This document shows, piece by piece, positions 55,421-64,000 of a DNA stretch of 64,000 nucleotides. Origin of the DNA: Clostridium sp. 12(A) (GTDB lineage: Bacteria > Bacillota > Clostridia > Lachnospirales > Lachnospiraceae); the NCBI GenBank assembly GCA_000526575.1, contig JAGI01000002.1:2108001-2172000 (forward strand), written 5' to 3'. The position numbers and the translations under genes are program-made. The number at the start of each line of letters is the position of its first letter. The stretch's first letter is position 1. Under the pieces are notes generated by a model. The model made no database searches. It was not told the origin of the DNA and saw nothing but the letters and a program-made list of their open reading frames with translations.

Positions 55421-56476
55421 ATGTATGCAACCATACACCCAATAGAACCATTTGATTCGTCAACTGGAACTACCATTCATTTTTCCTGGCAGGGGAATCA
55501 GATTTACAAAGCAAGGTGCCTCATTAAAGACAATGCTTCTGGAACAACCGTTTACGATAAAACGATCAGCACCATGAAACAAAGCTATTCTCTTCCAGCC
55601 GATACCGGTCTAAAAAACGGCGGCTATTATGTAGCTTATTTATCCGTTTTCGACGTAGACGACAAAGAGTCCACCCTGCAAAGCATAGGAACACCATTTT
55701 ACTGCTATGAGACACCGGAATTTAAATTGTCCGTAAATGCTGGTGATATTTTAAAATCATCAGCATTTCAAACTGGACTCGTCTACTCCCAGAAGCAGAA
55801 TGAGCCCCTTAATTCCTTTTGCATTACGCTCTACACCTATCAGAAAACAGAGCTGCAGACCTCTGGCGATCTATACGATACCAGTGAATTAACGTATCTC
55901 ATTTCTGGACTTGAAAATGCAAAACAGTACTACATAAGAGCAACAGGAAAGACCCTTCATAACATGAGCCTGGATACCGGCTATATATTATTTACCGTAT
56001 CCTATACTCAGGCTCAGATTTTCAATCCTCTTGAGCTAAACAACAGAGCCGAGCACGGCGCCATAGAAATAAAAAGCAATATCATTTCAACCATTGGCAT
56101 CCCGGAAAAAGATGTCATATATCTTGAAAATGAATTTGCTGACTTAAGAGAGAATTCCGTCACCTATGATATCGGTTTTGAGGTAAAAGGAGACTTCACT
56201 AAGGCATTTCGCTTTCACCGACCGGTGTGTAATGCAAAAATCATTCATTTTACCAATAAAGACCAATGTCATGTAAACATTTATTACAGGGAAGGTATTT
56301 ATTCAGATTCTGGAGGAGAAAAAGCATTTTTTGAGCTGGAATCAGTCTCTTCCGGCGCCAAATATATTCTCTTTACCAAATACCTTCCAATCCCCAAGGA
56401 TACCCAGCAATTTGTGCTCTGCATTAACCGAACCAGCAGCTATTATGAAATGAAAGCTGATCTGGTAAACAAATAG
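55421..56476 (+). CDS. Distal tail protein with Ig/fibronectin-like repeats
   Basis: The 351-residue protein is beta-rich. Two repeat units look fibronectin III-like: one around IHFSWQGNQIYKARCLIKDN and another around LTYLISGLENAKQYYIRATG. The rest is a jelly-roll-like region with no catalytic motif. Position after the tape measure points to a tail-tip or host-binding component. GGAG precedes the ATG. Confidence 0.6.
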   Translation: MYATIHPIEPFDSSTGTTIHFSWQGNQIYKARCLIKDNASGTTVYDKTISTMKQSYSLPADTGLKNGGYYVAYLSVFDVDDKESTLQSIGTPFYCYETPEFKLSVNAGDILKSSAFQTGLVYSQKQNEPLNSFCITLYTYQKTELQTSGDLYDTSELTYLISGLENAKQYYIRATGKTLHNMSLDTGYILFTVSYTQAQIFNPLELNNRAEHGAIEIKSNIISTIGIPEKDVIYLENEFADLRENSVTYDIGFEVKGDFTKAFRFHRPVCNAKIIHFTNKDQCHVNIYYREGIYSDSGGEKAFFELESVSSGAKYILFTKYLPIPKDTQQFVLCINRTSSYYEMKADLVNK

Positions 56477-56491
56477 AAAGGCGGTGATATT

Positions 56492-57385
56492 ATGTTTTTA
56501 GGAAGCTGTTTTGCCTCAAGCAAGGAATCCCTGGCCTCATCACCAGCCTCATCTTCTGACATTTCCGACCTAACCATAGCTTCAGCAGTCTATGATGAAA
56601 TATTCGCAACGGAAAAAGTAATTGAACTGTCAGAAGAAGACCATGCCTTTCCTTCTGTCTGGGGCTTTGATACCAGGCTTCACGCTCTGTTTCAGGGAAC
56701 CCTCTACGGTGGAAATGTCAGCTTTACAGAGAGCATCGTAGAATCCATACGAATTAAAAAGAAGGTAAAGGGCGATAAAAAATTTAAGACAATCTTTGAA
56801 AAGCCCATCCGCTCCAATGAAGATTTTAAAATAGAGTTAATGGATTACTATGAACCAGTAGGAACGGTGGAGTACGCCTATGTACCAGTCATTTCCGGCG
56901 GTGAAAATAACTATATTACAAACCGTGTAGAATCCTGGTTTGACTCCTATTTTATCTGTGAAAAGAATATCTCCTATCCTATGGTCCTGGACACAAGATT
57001 CGATAAAAAGCTGACTCAGCGCACCAATCTCATTGAGCTTTTGGGAAGAGAAAAGCCAGTGGTATTAAAGGGTGGAAAAATCCGATATTTCTCCGGAGAT
57101 ATCTCCTGTACCTTTATTGAATTAAAAGAAGATGGCTGGCAAACTCATTCGTCATGGGAATACCGAAATGGAATCTATGATTTCCTTACCAACGGCCAGC
57201 CAAAGATCCTGAAGGATTTTCTTGGAAATGTCTATATGGTGGCTGTCACAAGCAGTGATATCACAGAAGAATCCGATCATTATGAGCACGTAACCACGAA
57301 ATTCAGCGTTGCGGAATGCGGCAGTGCCTATGAAGCCGGAGACCTTTATGACAACGGCTTTATTGACGCCGACATTGACAGGTAG
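56492..57385 (+). CDS. Distal tail structural protein
   Basis: The 297-residue protein has an N-terminal Ser/Ala-rich stretch (ASSKESLASSPASSSDISDL), then a beta-rich body with WGFDTRLHALFQGTLYGGNV and KYFSGDISCTFIEL-like strands. It lies 15 bases after the previous gene behind GGCGGTGA and nine bases before the next gene. No named family is recalled. Distal tail (Dit-like) proteins are the nearest functional guess from position. Confidence 0.55.
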   Translation: MFLGSCFASSKESLASSPASSSDISDLTIASAVYDEIFATEKVIELSEEDHAFPSVWGFDTRLHALFQGTLYGGNVSFTESIVESIRIKKKVKGDKKFKTIFEKPIRSNEDFKIELMDYYEPVGTVEYAYVPVISGGENNYITNRVESWFDSYFICEKNISYPMVLDTRFDKKLTQRTNLIELLGREKPVVLKGGKIRYFSGDISCTFIELKEDGWQTHSSWEYRNGIYDFLTNGQPKILKDFLGNVYMVAVTSSDITEESDHYEHVTTKFSVAECGSAYEAGDLYDNGFIDADIDR

Positions 57386-57393
57386 GTGATACA

Positions 57394-58890
57394 ATGGCAT
57401 ATGAAGTAACTCAAAAAGACTTGGATTTATTAAAGCAGGGCACCCAGGAAATATATTTAAAAGTTGAGCTAATGGATTCCACGTTTAAAACACTGGACTC
57501 CCTGGAAGGTCAAATCATAAATGACAGCTACAGCCAGGACAGCGAATCCATACAGCGCAGAAGTTACCAATTTGATCTGGCGGTCTTAAACTCTTCCTTT
57601 GTTATTGGGAAGGATAAAAAAATATGGCTGGACAAACGCCTGCGAGTCTTTTACGGAATCAAATCCGTAAGGACAAAAGAAATCATCTGGTATCAACTGG
57701 GAGTATTCTGCTATCTGAGCATGAAGTACTCCTTTTCTAATACCGAAAAAAAGCTATCCGTATCCTGTGGGGACTTAATGTCCCTATACGATGGCACTTT
57801 AAATGGCCATCTTCATGGATACGGCTCTTCCAACAACGCCCCAGATTATGCTGTTCAAAATCTCACCATACCAGCCGGGGAGGATATCCGGGCTTCTGTC
57901 ATTGCAACCATGAAGGAGGCCGGAATCGAAAAATATATTGTTGAGGACATTGGAAAACCCATTCCCTATGACTTGACCTTTGCAACCGGAAGTACATACG
58001 CTGATATCTGGCAAAAAATCCGGGATCTATACGATTCCTGGGAATTTTATTTTGATGCAGACGGAACCTTTATCTGGCGACAGATTCCCACCTGCTTGGA
58101 AGACCCGGTCATTTTAAACGATACGGTCATGCAGAACATCGTAGTAAATGAAAATGCAGATTCCAAATTTGACGGAATCTATAATGTCACTGAAGTCTGG
58201 GGCAAGGTATTAACACTGGAACAGGAAGACCGATACGCAGACACTTCCAGCTATACCAACAATACGTATGGGATTAACCTTAGTATGTACACGGCTTGGG
58301 AAAGCGTAGACAACCTGACACAGCTGGCATTTAAGGCAAGCGACGACAACCTTGCTGCGCCAAAATTTACAATCAACAACTTCTCTCCCACCATTCCTAT
58401 TTATGACGGTGATGGGAATCCATTGAAGCCAGGGGCGATGAAAAAGGATAATATTTACGTCTTCCGTTATAGACGTCTCACACCTGACCAAAACGCCTTG
58501 TTCCTGTTAGGTCAGTTTCAGTGCTATGGAAGATACGTGGAGGAATCACCGGATTGTCCCTACTCAGTGAAAAATATTGGTTACGAAATTTCGCAATCAG
58601 TAGACTACGGTAATTTAAGTGACGATGCGGCCTGCTACAATCAGGCAGAATTTCTAACCTATAAGTCAACCGCCATGTTGGATACCATAAATTTAAGTAC
58701 TTTAGTGGTTCCCTGGCTGGAAGTTAACACAAAACTCGAATACACTCCCAGATACAACAAGGAAACCAGCCAGTATATTGTTAAAAATCTAAGCTGGTCA
58801 ACTGGTGACGGAACAATGAGTATGACTCTTTATAAATTTTTAGAGAGCTATTCCTATGTATATGGGAGAAAAAAGAAAGGAGCTAATTAA
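57394..58890 (+). CDS. Tail hub protein, DUF5048-like
   Basis: The 498-residue protein resembles DUF5048, common in tails of Clostridia phages, by its start LKVELMDSTFKTLDSLEGQI and by SVSCGDLMSLYDGTLNGHLH. The order of a double-barrel hub (about 30-260) plus a C-terminal domain ending in WSTGDGTMSMTLYKFLESYS resembles baseplate hub or Tal N-terminal domains. No peptidase or lytic domain is attached. Its stop touches the GTG of the next gene. Confidence 0.65.
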   Translation: MAYEVTQKDLDLLKQGTQEIYLKVELMDSTFKTLDSLEGQIINDSYSQDSESIQRRSYQFDLAVLNSSFVIGKDKKIWLDKRLRVFYGIKSVRTKEIIWYQLGVFCYLSMKYSFSNTEKKLSVSCGDLMSLYDGTLNGHLHGYGSSNNAPDYAVQNLTIPAGEDIRASVIATMKEAGIEKYIVEDIGKPIPYDLTFATGSTYADIWQKIRDLYDSWEFYFDADGTFIWRQIPTCLEDPVILNDTVMQNIVVNENADSKFDGIYNVTEVWGKVLTLEQEDRYADTSSYTNNTYGINLSMYTAWESVDNLTQLAFKASDDNLAAPKFTINNFSPTIPIYDGDGNPLKPGAMKKDNIYVFRYRRLTPDQNALFLLGQFQCYGRYVEESPDCPYSVKNIGYEISQSVDYGNLSDDAACYNQAEFLTYKSTAMLDTINLSTLVVPWLEVNTKLEYTPRYNKETSQYIVKNLSWSTGDGTMSMTLYKFLESYSYVYGRKKKGAN

Positions 58891-59517
58891 GTGAGCTATT
58901 CAGAATACCCACATAGTAAATTCCCAGAAACAATCTGCGACCTGCCAAACATGCAGGACGCCTCTGCCACTCTTCGCCCTGTAATTGAACAGTATAATGA
59001 GGCGTGGATGAATAATGATACGGACAAAATGGCTGCGCTGACAAATCAGTATCCAAATTTGACAAAATCATTATTTAATGCAGATAAATTCAACGTCCTG
59101 CTGGACGGAGTCAAGGCAACACAGAAGTTCTTTAAAGAAGAAGTCGATGAAATGATTCTAACAGTTGCTCAGAAAACAGTTGGGATTAATGATTCAGCGG
59201 AGGGTGAGGACAAGAAGAGAAATGCTTACTCCGCAGAAAAAACTGATTATTTAACCGGCGTTACCATTGCAACCGATATTGAAATACCAGTAGGTGCATG
59301 GGATGAGAATTTAACTTATACTTATTCATCTGATAAGATTCTGGAAAATGACAGAGTGAATGTGTTTTTTAACTCTGACAGTATGTTTCATGCTGCAAAA
59401 GCATTTATTGTTGTGAAAGAAAATACCGGCGCTGGGAACTTTTTATTAAAGGCTAATAAGCTGCCAAAAAGTGCATTGACTATTAGAGAAATTGAGGTGA
59501 TGAGAAAAGATGGCTAA
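58891..59517 (+). CDS. Hypothetical distal tail protein, 208 residues
   Basis: The start is GTG immediately after the previous stop, behind AAAGGAG. Helices dominate the N-terminal half (LRPVIEQYNEAWMNNDTDKM); the C-terminal half is beta-rich with ITIREIEVMRK-like ending. It overlaps the fibre gene by eight bases. No family is recognised. It may connect hub and fibre. Confidence 0.6.
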   Translation: MSYSEYPHSKFPETICDLPNMQDASATLRPVIEQYNEAWMNNDTDKMAALTNQYPNLTKSLFNADKFNVLLDGVKATQKFFKEEVDEMILTVAQKTVGINDSAEGEDKKRNAYSAEKTDYLTGVTIATDIEIPVGAWDENLTYTYSSDKILENDRVNVFFNSDSMFHAAKAFIVVKENTGAGNFLLKANKLPKSALTIREIEVMRKDG

Positions 59518-60436
59518 ATATGGCGTAACTAATATTGCCGGCGGAGGTGGAATCGGATCCGATGAGGTCTCCGTTACAAAGGAATATGTATTAAATGGAA
59601 AAACCTATGTAGGCTCCGATACCAGTGATGAAATTAGTACTGGAACAATGGTTAATAATGGGGCTACAGGGAATCAGAATTTAAATGCTGGTGGCTCTTT
59701 TAGTGTCAAAAAGGGGTATCATGCTCAGGATTTTACAGTAAATGCTAATAATTTAGTAAGTCAGACACAGGGTACGGCAACCTCCGCACATATTTTAAGC
59801 GGCCAAACCGCTTGGGTCAATGGAAATAAAATTAATGGAGGTATACCCATTCAAAAAGGTGATGCAGCTCAAGATCAAGTTTGGAGCACTAACTGGACTA
59901 CTTCAGGAGATGGAAATATATTTATGGGTGTCCGTAATGGTCATTACTTAAATGGGGTAAATTGGATAAGAGCTAATGTTCCTAATTTTATAGCCAGTAA
60001 TATTAAAAAAGGAGTTAGTATTGGAGGAATAATTGGCACATTTGAGGGCTATGTGCCAATAGCTGCAGATTTGTATTTACGCGGAAATAATATTGCTAAT
60101 TGGATATCTGAAAATAGCGCAACTTTTGACACAGGACAGATATCTTCAAACTTTTATAATTTTGGCATCGGAGCAAATTTAAATCTAGTAGGAAAAACCC
60201 AACTAAATGTTCAAGGTATTGCTAAAGCTGGTTCAACTAAAACCTGGGTATTAACAAAAAAAAACAATCAAATTATACAAGAAAACTTAACAATACCTGC
60301 TTCCGGTCAGTTTACCTATTCCTTTAACATATCTGCATACCAAGTTTCTGATAATTTCAAGCTATATACTTATCATGAAAACGGTTCTAACTTAGGAGGT
60401 ATGTATATGGCAATATACAGAATATGGCTAAGTTGA
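59510..60436 (+). CDS. Tail fibre or receptor-binding protein
   Basis: The 308-residue protein has the repeat style of Firmicute tail fibres: 'GxxAWVNGxKIxGxIP' (HILSGQTAWVNGNKINGGIP) and a second imperfect unit (NIKKGVSIGGIIGTFEGYVP). Gly/Asn-rich beta segments follow. The last 120 residues are encoded by more AT-rich DNA, a common sign of exchanged receptor-binding tips. It is the last gene of the tail operon; a terminator follows after about 310 bases. Confidence 0.75.
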   Translation: MAKYGVTNIAGGGGIGSDEVSVTKEYVLNGKTYVGSDTSDEISTGTMVNNGATGNQNLNAGGSFSVKKGYHAQDFTVNANNLVSQTQGTATSAHILSGQTAWVNGNKINGGIPIQKGDAAQDQVWSTNWTTSGDGNIFMGVRNGHYLNGVNWIRANVPNFIASNIKKGVSIGGIIGTFEGYVPIAADLYLRGNNIANWISENSATFDTGQISSNFYNFGIGANLNLVGKTQLNVQGIAKAGSTKTWVLTKKNNQIIQENLTIPASGQFTYSFNISAYQVSDNFKLYTYHENGSNLGGMYMAIYRIWLS

Positions 60437-60569
60437 TTTTTTGTTGGCAACTTCATTAACATTTTAATAAGAATATTGAAAATTATTTAAATAGTACTTT
60501 TGATGAATAGATATGGATTAATTTAAACTAACTTAATTAATGATTTACTAATATTTGTTAAGGGTACCC
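60437..60569. other. AT-rich end of the island
   Basis: The stretch after the fibre gene is very AT-rich. I see no gene or conserved structure in it. Confidence 0.4.
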
Positions 60570-61060
60570 TTACAATCCTAAAACTAATTTAGTTTGCAAG
60601 CAAGAACCGACGAAAAGAGGCTGCATAAAGTTAAACTTATGTTGATAATCTAAGTTTACGTCTATATTTACTGTACTCAATTGTCCAAGTATAATCATTA
60701 TTTGTTTTTCGTTATTCCATTTAATGTGACTATCCAGGTGCTTTATGAAGTGCTCTATGGAAACGCCAATCCATGGTTTTCCATAGAGCATTTCATTTTT
60801 AATTGTCAAAGAAACTTCTCAGGCGAGTTTTCAGGTAAGCATCCATTCTTAGTAATAGAAGGAGTTAATCCTGGTTTTTACACTCATTCTATCCAACCTG
60901 GTCATCTATAGTGTCGTGTCAAGCATAAGGCTTACAAGTTCCACCGTAGTACTTGTTCTAGTCAACCACCTAACTACTTGTTCAACAAAAACAATCAAGT
61001 ATTGGTGACAGATACGCATTTCCATCTAAAAGAGCAAATTAAGTTATATCAGCCTCCCCA
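60570..61060 (-). pseudogene. Remnant of an IS3-family transposase (orfB)
   Basis: Minus-strand translation gives broken but ordered pieces of the IS3 integrase: DGNAYLSPILDCF near 61030, then GLTPSITKNGCLPENSPEKF near 60850 (compare the usual 'SMSRKGNCLDNAPMESFF'), then KNEMLYG and HIKWNNEKQIMIILGQLSTV (compare 'YIHYYNNKRIKxKLKGLSPVEY'). Several stops and frame changes separate them. The element is inactive. It marks the right border of the tail island and may have carried rearrangements. No inverted repeats were found. Confidence 0.65.
60745..60800 (+). terminator. Terminator-like long hairpin downstream of the tail operon
   Basis: ATGAAGTGCTCTATGGAAAC and its near-perfect complement ending at 60796 form about 20 bp, followed by five T on the plus strand. 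It lies within the transposase remnant. It could end the tail transcript. Confidence 0.6.
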
Positions 61061-61192
61061 CACACACAAAGTAGATGGTGAGATGTATCCTGGTATCTGA
61101 ACAGTAGCACAGTTAGACCTATACATTTAAATTCTTTTAGTGATATACTTTTTAATTATTGGTGCAATTAGTAAGTATCTTAAAATAATTAT

Positions 61193-62410
61193 TTATGATA
61201 AACTAATACTATCAAACACCCCATCCAAATCCTTCACAATCCCTTCATCAATCATCCCCATCCCCGCCATATTCCCAAGCACCTTCATAGCCTCCCCATG
61301 AGCCATCCCCTTCCGATAAGGCCTCTCTTCCGTAAGCGCCTGATAAATATCAAGGCACCCCATCAGCCGTGAGTTAAAATCAAGCTCCTCCCCCTTCTTC
61401 CCAGACGGATACCCCTTCCCATTCAGCTTCTCATGATGATTCGCCGCCCATTCCGTAATATCCTCAAATCCACTAATCTTCTCAAGGGCAACCCTGGTAT
61501 AATACACATGCTTTTTCACAACCTTAAATTCCCTATCCGTAAGCGCCCTTGGACAATCCAATATACTATTAGGCACCGCTAACTTCCCCAGATCATGTAA
61601 ATCAGCTGCTATGATTAATTTTGTCCTCTCCTCCTCATCCTTTCCATAATAATCCGCCATTGCTGCTGCTTTTTCCGCGAGCCCACTGGAATGACGTTTC
61701 GTAAAATGAGACTTGGAGTCAATGATTCTGGAAAAAATCTTAGTAATCTTCTGAATTTCCTCAAAGGACAGCTGGCAGTCAAACTCAGGTATCACATCGG
61801 ATAGAGCTTTCCCTACATTCTCATCCGCCATCTTCTCCCAAATAGATAAATCCTCCGCCATCTTACGAAGTGCAATTCCCAAGTCCTTAGAGAACACTAT
61901 GCCTTCCTCTTGTTCAATCCATTGTACCAGTACATCCTTCCCATTCCCTGCTTCATCCGGCTGATATCTGTCCTCAAATCCATCTGCCGCTGCAATAATC
62001 TGAGAAATTAAAGGAATTTCATCTCCACTTAATCCATAGAATCCGCTTCCGTTATACCTTTCATGATGATAAAGAATCACATTTTCAGGAGCTGTAAGAA
62101 AAGGATACCCCTTAACATTCTTCTCTCCAATCACACAATGGGCCTTTGACCGTTCAAAATCATTAACCGAAAAATCTTCTCCCGCCGAAACCTCATATAA
62201 ACTGGACTCACTTAACCCATTGTCATGAAGCATAGCCAAAGCTGCCGTATCATATAGTTCTTCTTTTGATAATCCCAATTCTCTGGCAATGTATAAAGAA
62301 ATAAATGCCGTTCTTTTCCCGTGATTCGATTGTCTCCCCAACCGATCCATTTCCACAAAATCCAGTGCAAAAGAAACGGAAATCAAAAAATCATTTAAGC
62401 TGAATCTCAT
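61193..62410 (-). CDS. Tandem HD-GYP domain protein
   Basis: The 405-residue cytosolic protein carries two HD-GYP-like units. The first (about 1-190) has AMLHDNGLSE and YHHERYNGSGFYG. The second (about 225-400) has AADLHDLGKLAVP and NHHEKLNGKGYPSG. HD-GYP proteins usually degrade cyclic di-GMP or related dinucleotides. The C-terminal unit keeps HD and the second histidines; true 'GYP' is GKGYP. There is no sensor domain. It stands alone and shares no operon. Confidence 0.88.
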   Translation of the reverse strand: MRFSLNDFLISVSFALDFVEMDRLGRQSNHGKRTAFISLYIARELGLSKEELYDTAALAMLHDNGLSESSLYEVSAGEDFSVNDFERSKAHCVIGEKNVKGYPFLTAPENVILYHHERYNGSGFYGLSGDEIPLISQIIAAADGFEDRYQPDEAGNGKDVLVQWIEQEEGIVFSKDLGIALRKMAEDLSIWEKMADENVGKALSDVIPEFDCQLSFEEIQKITKIFSRIIDSKSHFTKRHSSGLAEKAAAMADYYGKDEEERTKLIIAADLHDLGKLAVPNSILDCPRALTDREFKVVKKHVYYTRVALEKISGFEDITEWAANHHEKLNGKGYPSGKKGEELDFNSRLMGCLDIYQALTEERPYRKGMAHGEAMKVLGNMAGMGMIDEGIVKDLDGVFDSISLS

Positions 62411-62708
62411 TATTATTATCCTCTCTCTCTTCGTATCATGTCGTAGCTAAAATGCCAAAAAAGGATGCTATACTTTTGTAAAAATCATGCCATCGTGCAC
62501 AAAATACAGTTCTTCCCATACATAAGATGCAATGGGCACCAATCTAATTTTATCAATAAAAAGAATAATGTCAACTATCTCCAATATTCTAAACCACTTA
62601 GAGCATCAAATCTATACTTTAATTCTATTACCCTTTCTCAATATCATTTAAAAAAATCCCCCCATCAAATACAAAAAAGTCTTCTTCCAGCCACTCTCTT
62701 ATATCCCT
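62411..62708. other. Intergenic region
   Basis: This AT-rich stretch between two leftward genes shows no convincing gene. It probably contains the HD-GYP promoter, but I cannot choose a clear pair of boxes. Confidence 0.4.
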
Positions 62709-62766
62709 AAAAAAACTTACAGGAATCGCCCCCGGTGATTCTATCATCCAGCAACAATTCCTGTAA
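62709..62766 (-). terminator. Intrinsic terminator after the small membrane protein gene
   Basis: TTACAGGAAT (62717-62726) pairs with ATTCCTGTAA (62757-62766) around a 30-nt loop. On the minus strand GTTTTTTTAGGG follows. The loop is longer than usual. Confidence 0.7.
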
Positions 62767-62831
62767 ACGTTCACTTTATCATACTAATAAATTTAGCCCC
62801 TTAATGAGGAGATTCCCTTATCTCATGTACC

Positions 62832-63077
62832 TTAATATTCTAGTTCATGTAGTTTTTTTTCTCCGTTTAGATTAATAATACCTGCCTGGAATTCTGGTCT
62901 TTTTACTTCCTTTGACTTCATTCCCCAAATATTTAGCCCCATGCCCAAAGCAAAGAGACCAATAAAAACAATAAGCTGCGAGAGTTGATTCCTGTTTGCC
63001 AGGATAACAAAAATTCCATAGGCTGCAATTAAAGTAATCGGAATACCCAGAACAAAATAAGGAAATTTTCTAATCAT
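62832..63077 (-). CDS. Small membrane protein, 81 residues
   Basis: Two membrane helices are visible (about 7-26 FVLGIPITLIAAYGIFVILA and 34-53 LIVFIGLFALGMGLNIWGM) with a charged C-terminal tail. The ATG follows GGGG and a purine stretch. A clear terminator lies downstream. No function is known. Confidence 0.7.
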   Translation of the reverse strand: MIRKFPYFVLGIPITLIAAYGIFVILANRNQLSQLIVFIGLFALGMGLNIWGMKSKEVKRPEFQAGIINLNGEKKLHELEY

Positions 63078-63199
63078 TTTTTTATCCCCCTCGTATTATT
63101 TGATAATTTGATTATACCACAAAATACTGTTAAAATATGTTAATTTTCTTCCATTTGTCACCAGACAGCCATAAAACTAATGAAAAAGAAATAAATCGG

Positions 63200-63228
63200 T
63201 TGTTATTTTCCTTCTGCTTCGGTATAAT
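63200..63228 (+). promoter_or_regulatory. Promoter of the DUF5688-like gene
   Basis: TTGTTA (63200-63205) and TATAAT (63223-63228) have 17-base spacing, about 140 bases before the ATG. Confidence 0.65.
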
Positions 63229-63368
63229 GAAAAGAAACAAGTCTATATCACATCTAATTCTAATATCACTTCTTAATCCTTCTATTTTATTTAAAGGATT
63301 AACACATCTTCATTCGTTGTAAATCTGCTTAAAGCAATTTACATACATCATATCTAAGGAGGTATACT

Positions 63369-64000
63369 ATGGTATACGAATCATTTCTTGAAACCATCAA
63401 ACAATCCCTGAAAGAACGTCTTGGCTCTGAATATACTCTAAGCATTCAGCCCATAACAAAGAACAATGGATTAAGCCTGGACGGAATCTGCATCGGAAGA
63501 ACCGGAGAAAAAGCTGCTCCCACCATCTACTTAAATCAATTCTACAACTGCCATATGGAGGGTGTCCCAATTGACGAGATAATTAACGATATTCTACTGC
63601 TCTATCAGACAAACAAGCTGCCAGATGAAGTCCATCTTAACGATCTCACTTCACCTGACCACATAAAAAGCCGTGTTATTTACCGCTTAATCAATGAATC
63701 CGCCAATCAGGCACAGCTTTCCCAAATCCCCCACATCTCATATCCAGCACTTGATTTATGTCTTGTTTTTAGCATCTATGTGCATGAAGCCCAGGACAAT
63801 CTTTTAACAGCCCTCATTCTAAATAGCCATTTAAAAACCTGGAATCTATCATTTGGTGAGCTGCAAGAGGCTGCAAAACTCAATACTCCCCGTCTGTTTC
63901 CAGCTCGAATCCGGTCACTTTCTGAGGTCATAAAGGATATCGCTATAAAATCTTCCCAGGAAGAAATATGCGAAGATGATCTTCTGGACTTTTTTGATAC
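63369..64000 (+). CDS. DUF5688-like protein (partial)
   Basis: The gene starts at ATG after AAGGAGG and is cut by the window end after about 210 residues. The start (VYESFLETIKQSLKERLGSE) with PITKNNGLSLDGICI, and the segment HMEGVPIDEIINDILLLYQT, match DUF5688, a family expanded in Lachnospiraceae without known role. It is soluble and lacks membrane segments. Members often occur in several copies per genome. Confidence 0.8.
   Translation, partial: MVYESFLETIKQSLKERLGSEYTLSIQPITKNNGLSLDGICIGRTGEKAAPTIYLNQFYNCHMEGVPIDEIINDILLLYQTNKLPDEVHLNDLTSPDHIKSRVIYRLINESANQAQLSQIPHISYPALDLCLVFSIYVHEAQDNLLTALILNSHLKTWNLSFGELQEAAKLNTPRLFPARIRSLSEVIKDIAIKSSQEEICEDDLLDFFD

Noticed and set aside
40563-60436. 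Ordinary intact prophage
   Set aside because: No terminase, portal, protease, capsid, connector, lysis or active integrase genes are present, and the tail order is directly preceded by polymerase genes.
60681-60911. Plus-strand 76-residue ORF
   Set aside because: It is antisense to recognisable pieces of an IS3 transposase, which explain the region better.
39403-61190. Direct repeats (attL/attR) flanking the island
   Set aside because: The tRNA 3' segment (TTCGATTCCTATCAGATGC) was not found near 60.4-61.2 kb by eye; an attachment site cannot be supported.

Overview
The window reads as a low-to-moderate G+C Firmicute chromosome of the Lachnospiraceae type (Clostridium cluster XIVa, Lacrimispora-like). 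This rests on strong AGGAGG ribosome sites, TTGACA/TATAAT promoters, T-rich intrinsic terminators, the gap-pgk-tpiA-gpmI run, a CbiK-type chelatase, and small families typical of that group (DUF6774-like and DUF5688-like). The genus is an inference; no rRNA is present.

Layout. (1) About 1-7.6 kb, mostly leftward: the regulatory and early tail part of a contractile, PBSX/diffocin-like tail locus. It holds a tail terminator-like protein, sheath, tube, chaperone with a programmed frameshift site, tape measure and a LysM protein cut by the window edge. Divergent regulators and three copies of one operator control it. No capsid, portal or terminase genes lie between the regulators and the sheath, which suggests an R-type tailocin. 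(2) 7.6-39.5 kb: housekeeping chromosome. It includes holA, comEC, a GerMN lipoprotein, an orphan sensor kinase, degV, an ABC exporter, four glycolytic genes, a PHP phosphatase, serine dehydratase, argH, yfhO/gtrA, apbE/cbiK, an iron alcohol dehydrogenase, LysR and Rex regulators, an ABC-class ATPase, queA and tRNA-Arg(CCG). (3) 40.5-60.4 kb: an accessory island, the most interesting part. (4) 60.4-64 kb: an IS3-type transposase relic, a tandem HD-GYP protein, a small membrane protein and a partial DUF5688-like gene.

The island begins with a 108-residue protein behind a promoter bracketed by two LexA boxes, then a degenerate tyrosine-recombinase-like protein. Rightward from its own promoter come a 57-residue ORF, a 921-residue protein with the signature of single-chain double-psi-beta-barrel RNA polymerases (YonO / eukaryotic RdRP type; D547-K-D-S-D551), and a zinc-ribbon protein. 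After a third LexA box follows a long non-contractile tail module: two chaperone-like genes, tail tube, a small ORF, a 2115-residue tape measure, distal tail proteins and a fibre. No capsid, terminase, portal, lysis or active integrase gene is visible. Two intrinsic terminators sit tightly around the tube gene, so the downstream genes need read-through or another start point; the encoded polymerase is an attractive candidate for this. I propose an SOS-inducible tail-like particle system with its own RNA polymerase. The parts are read from sequence; their joint function is inference.
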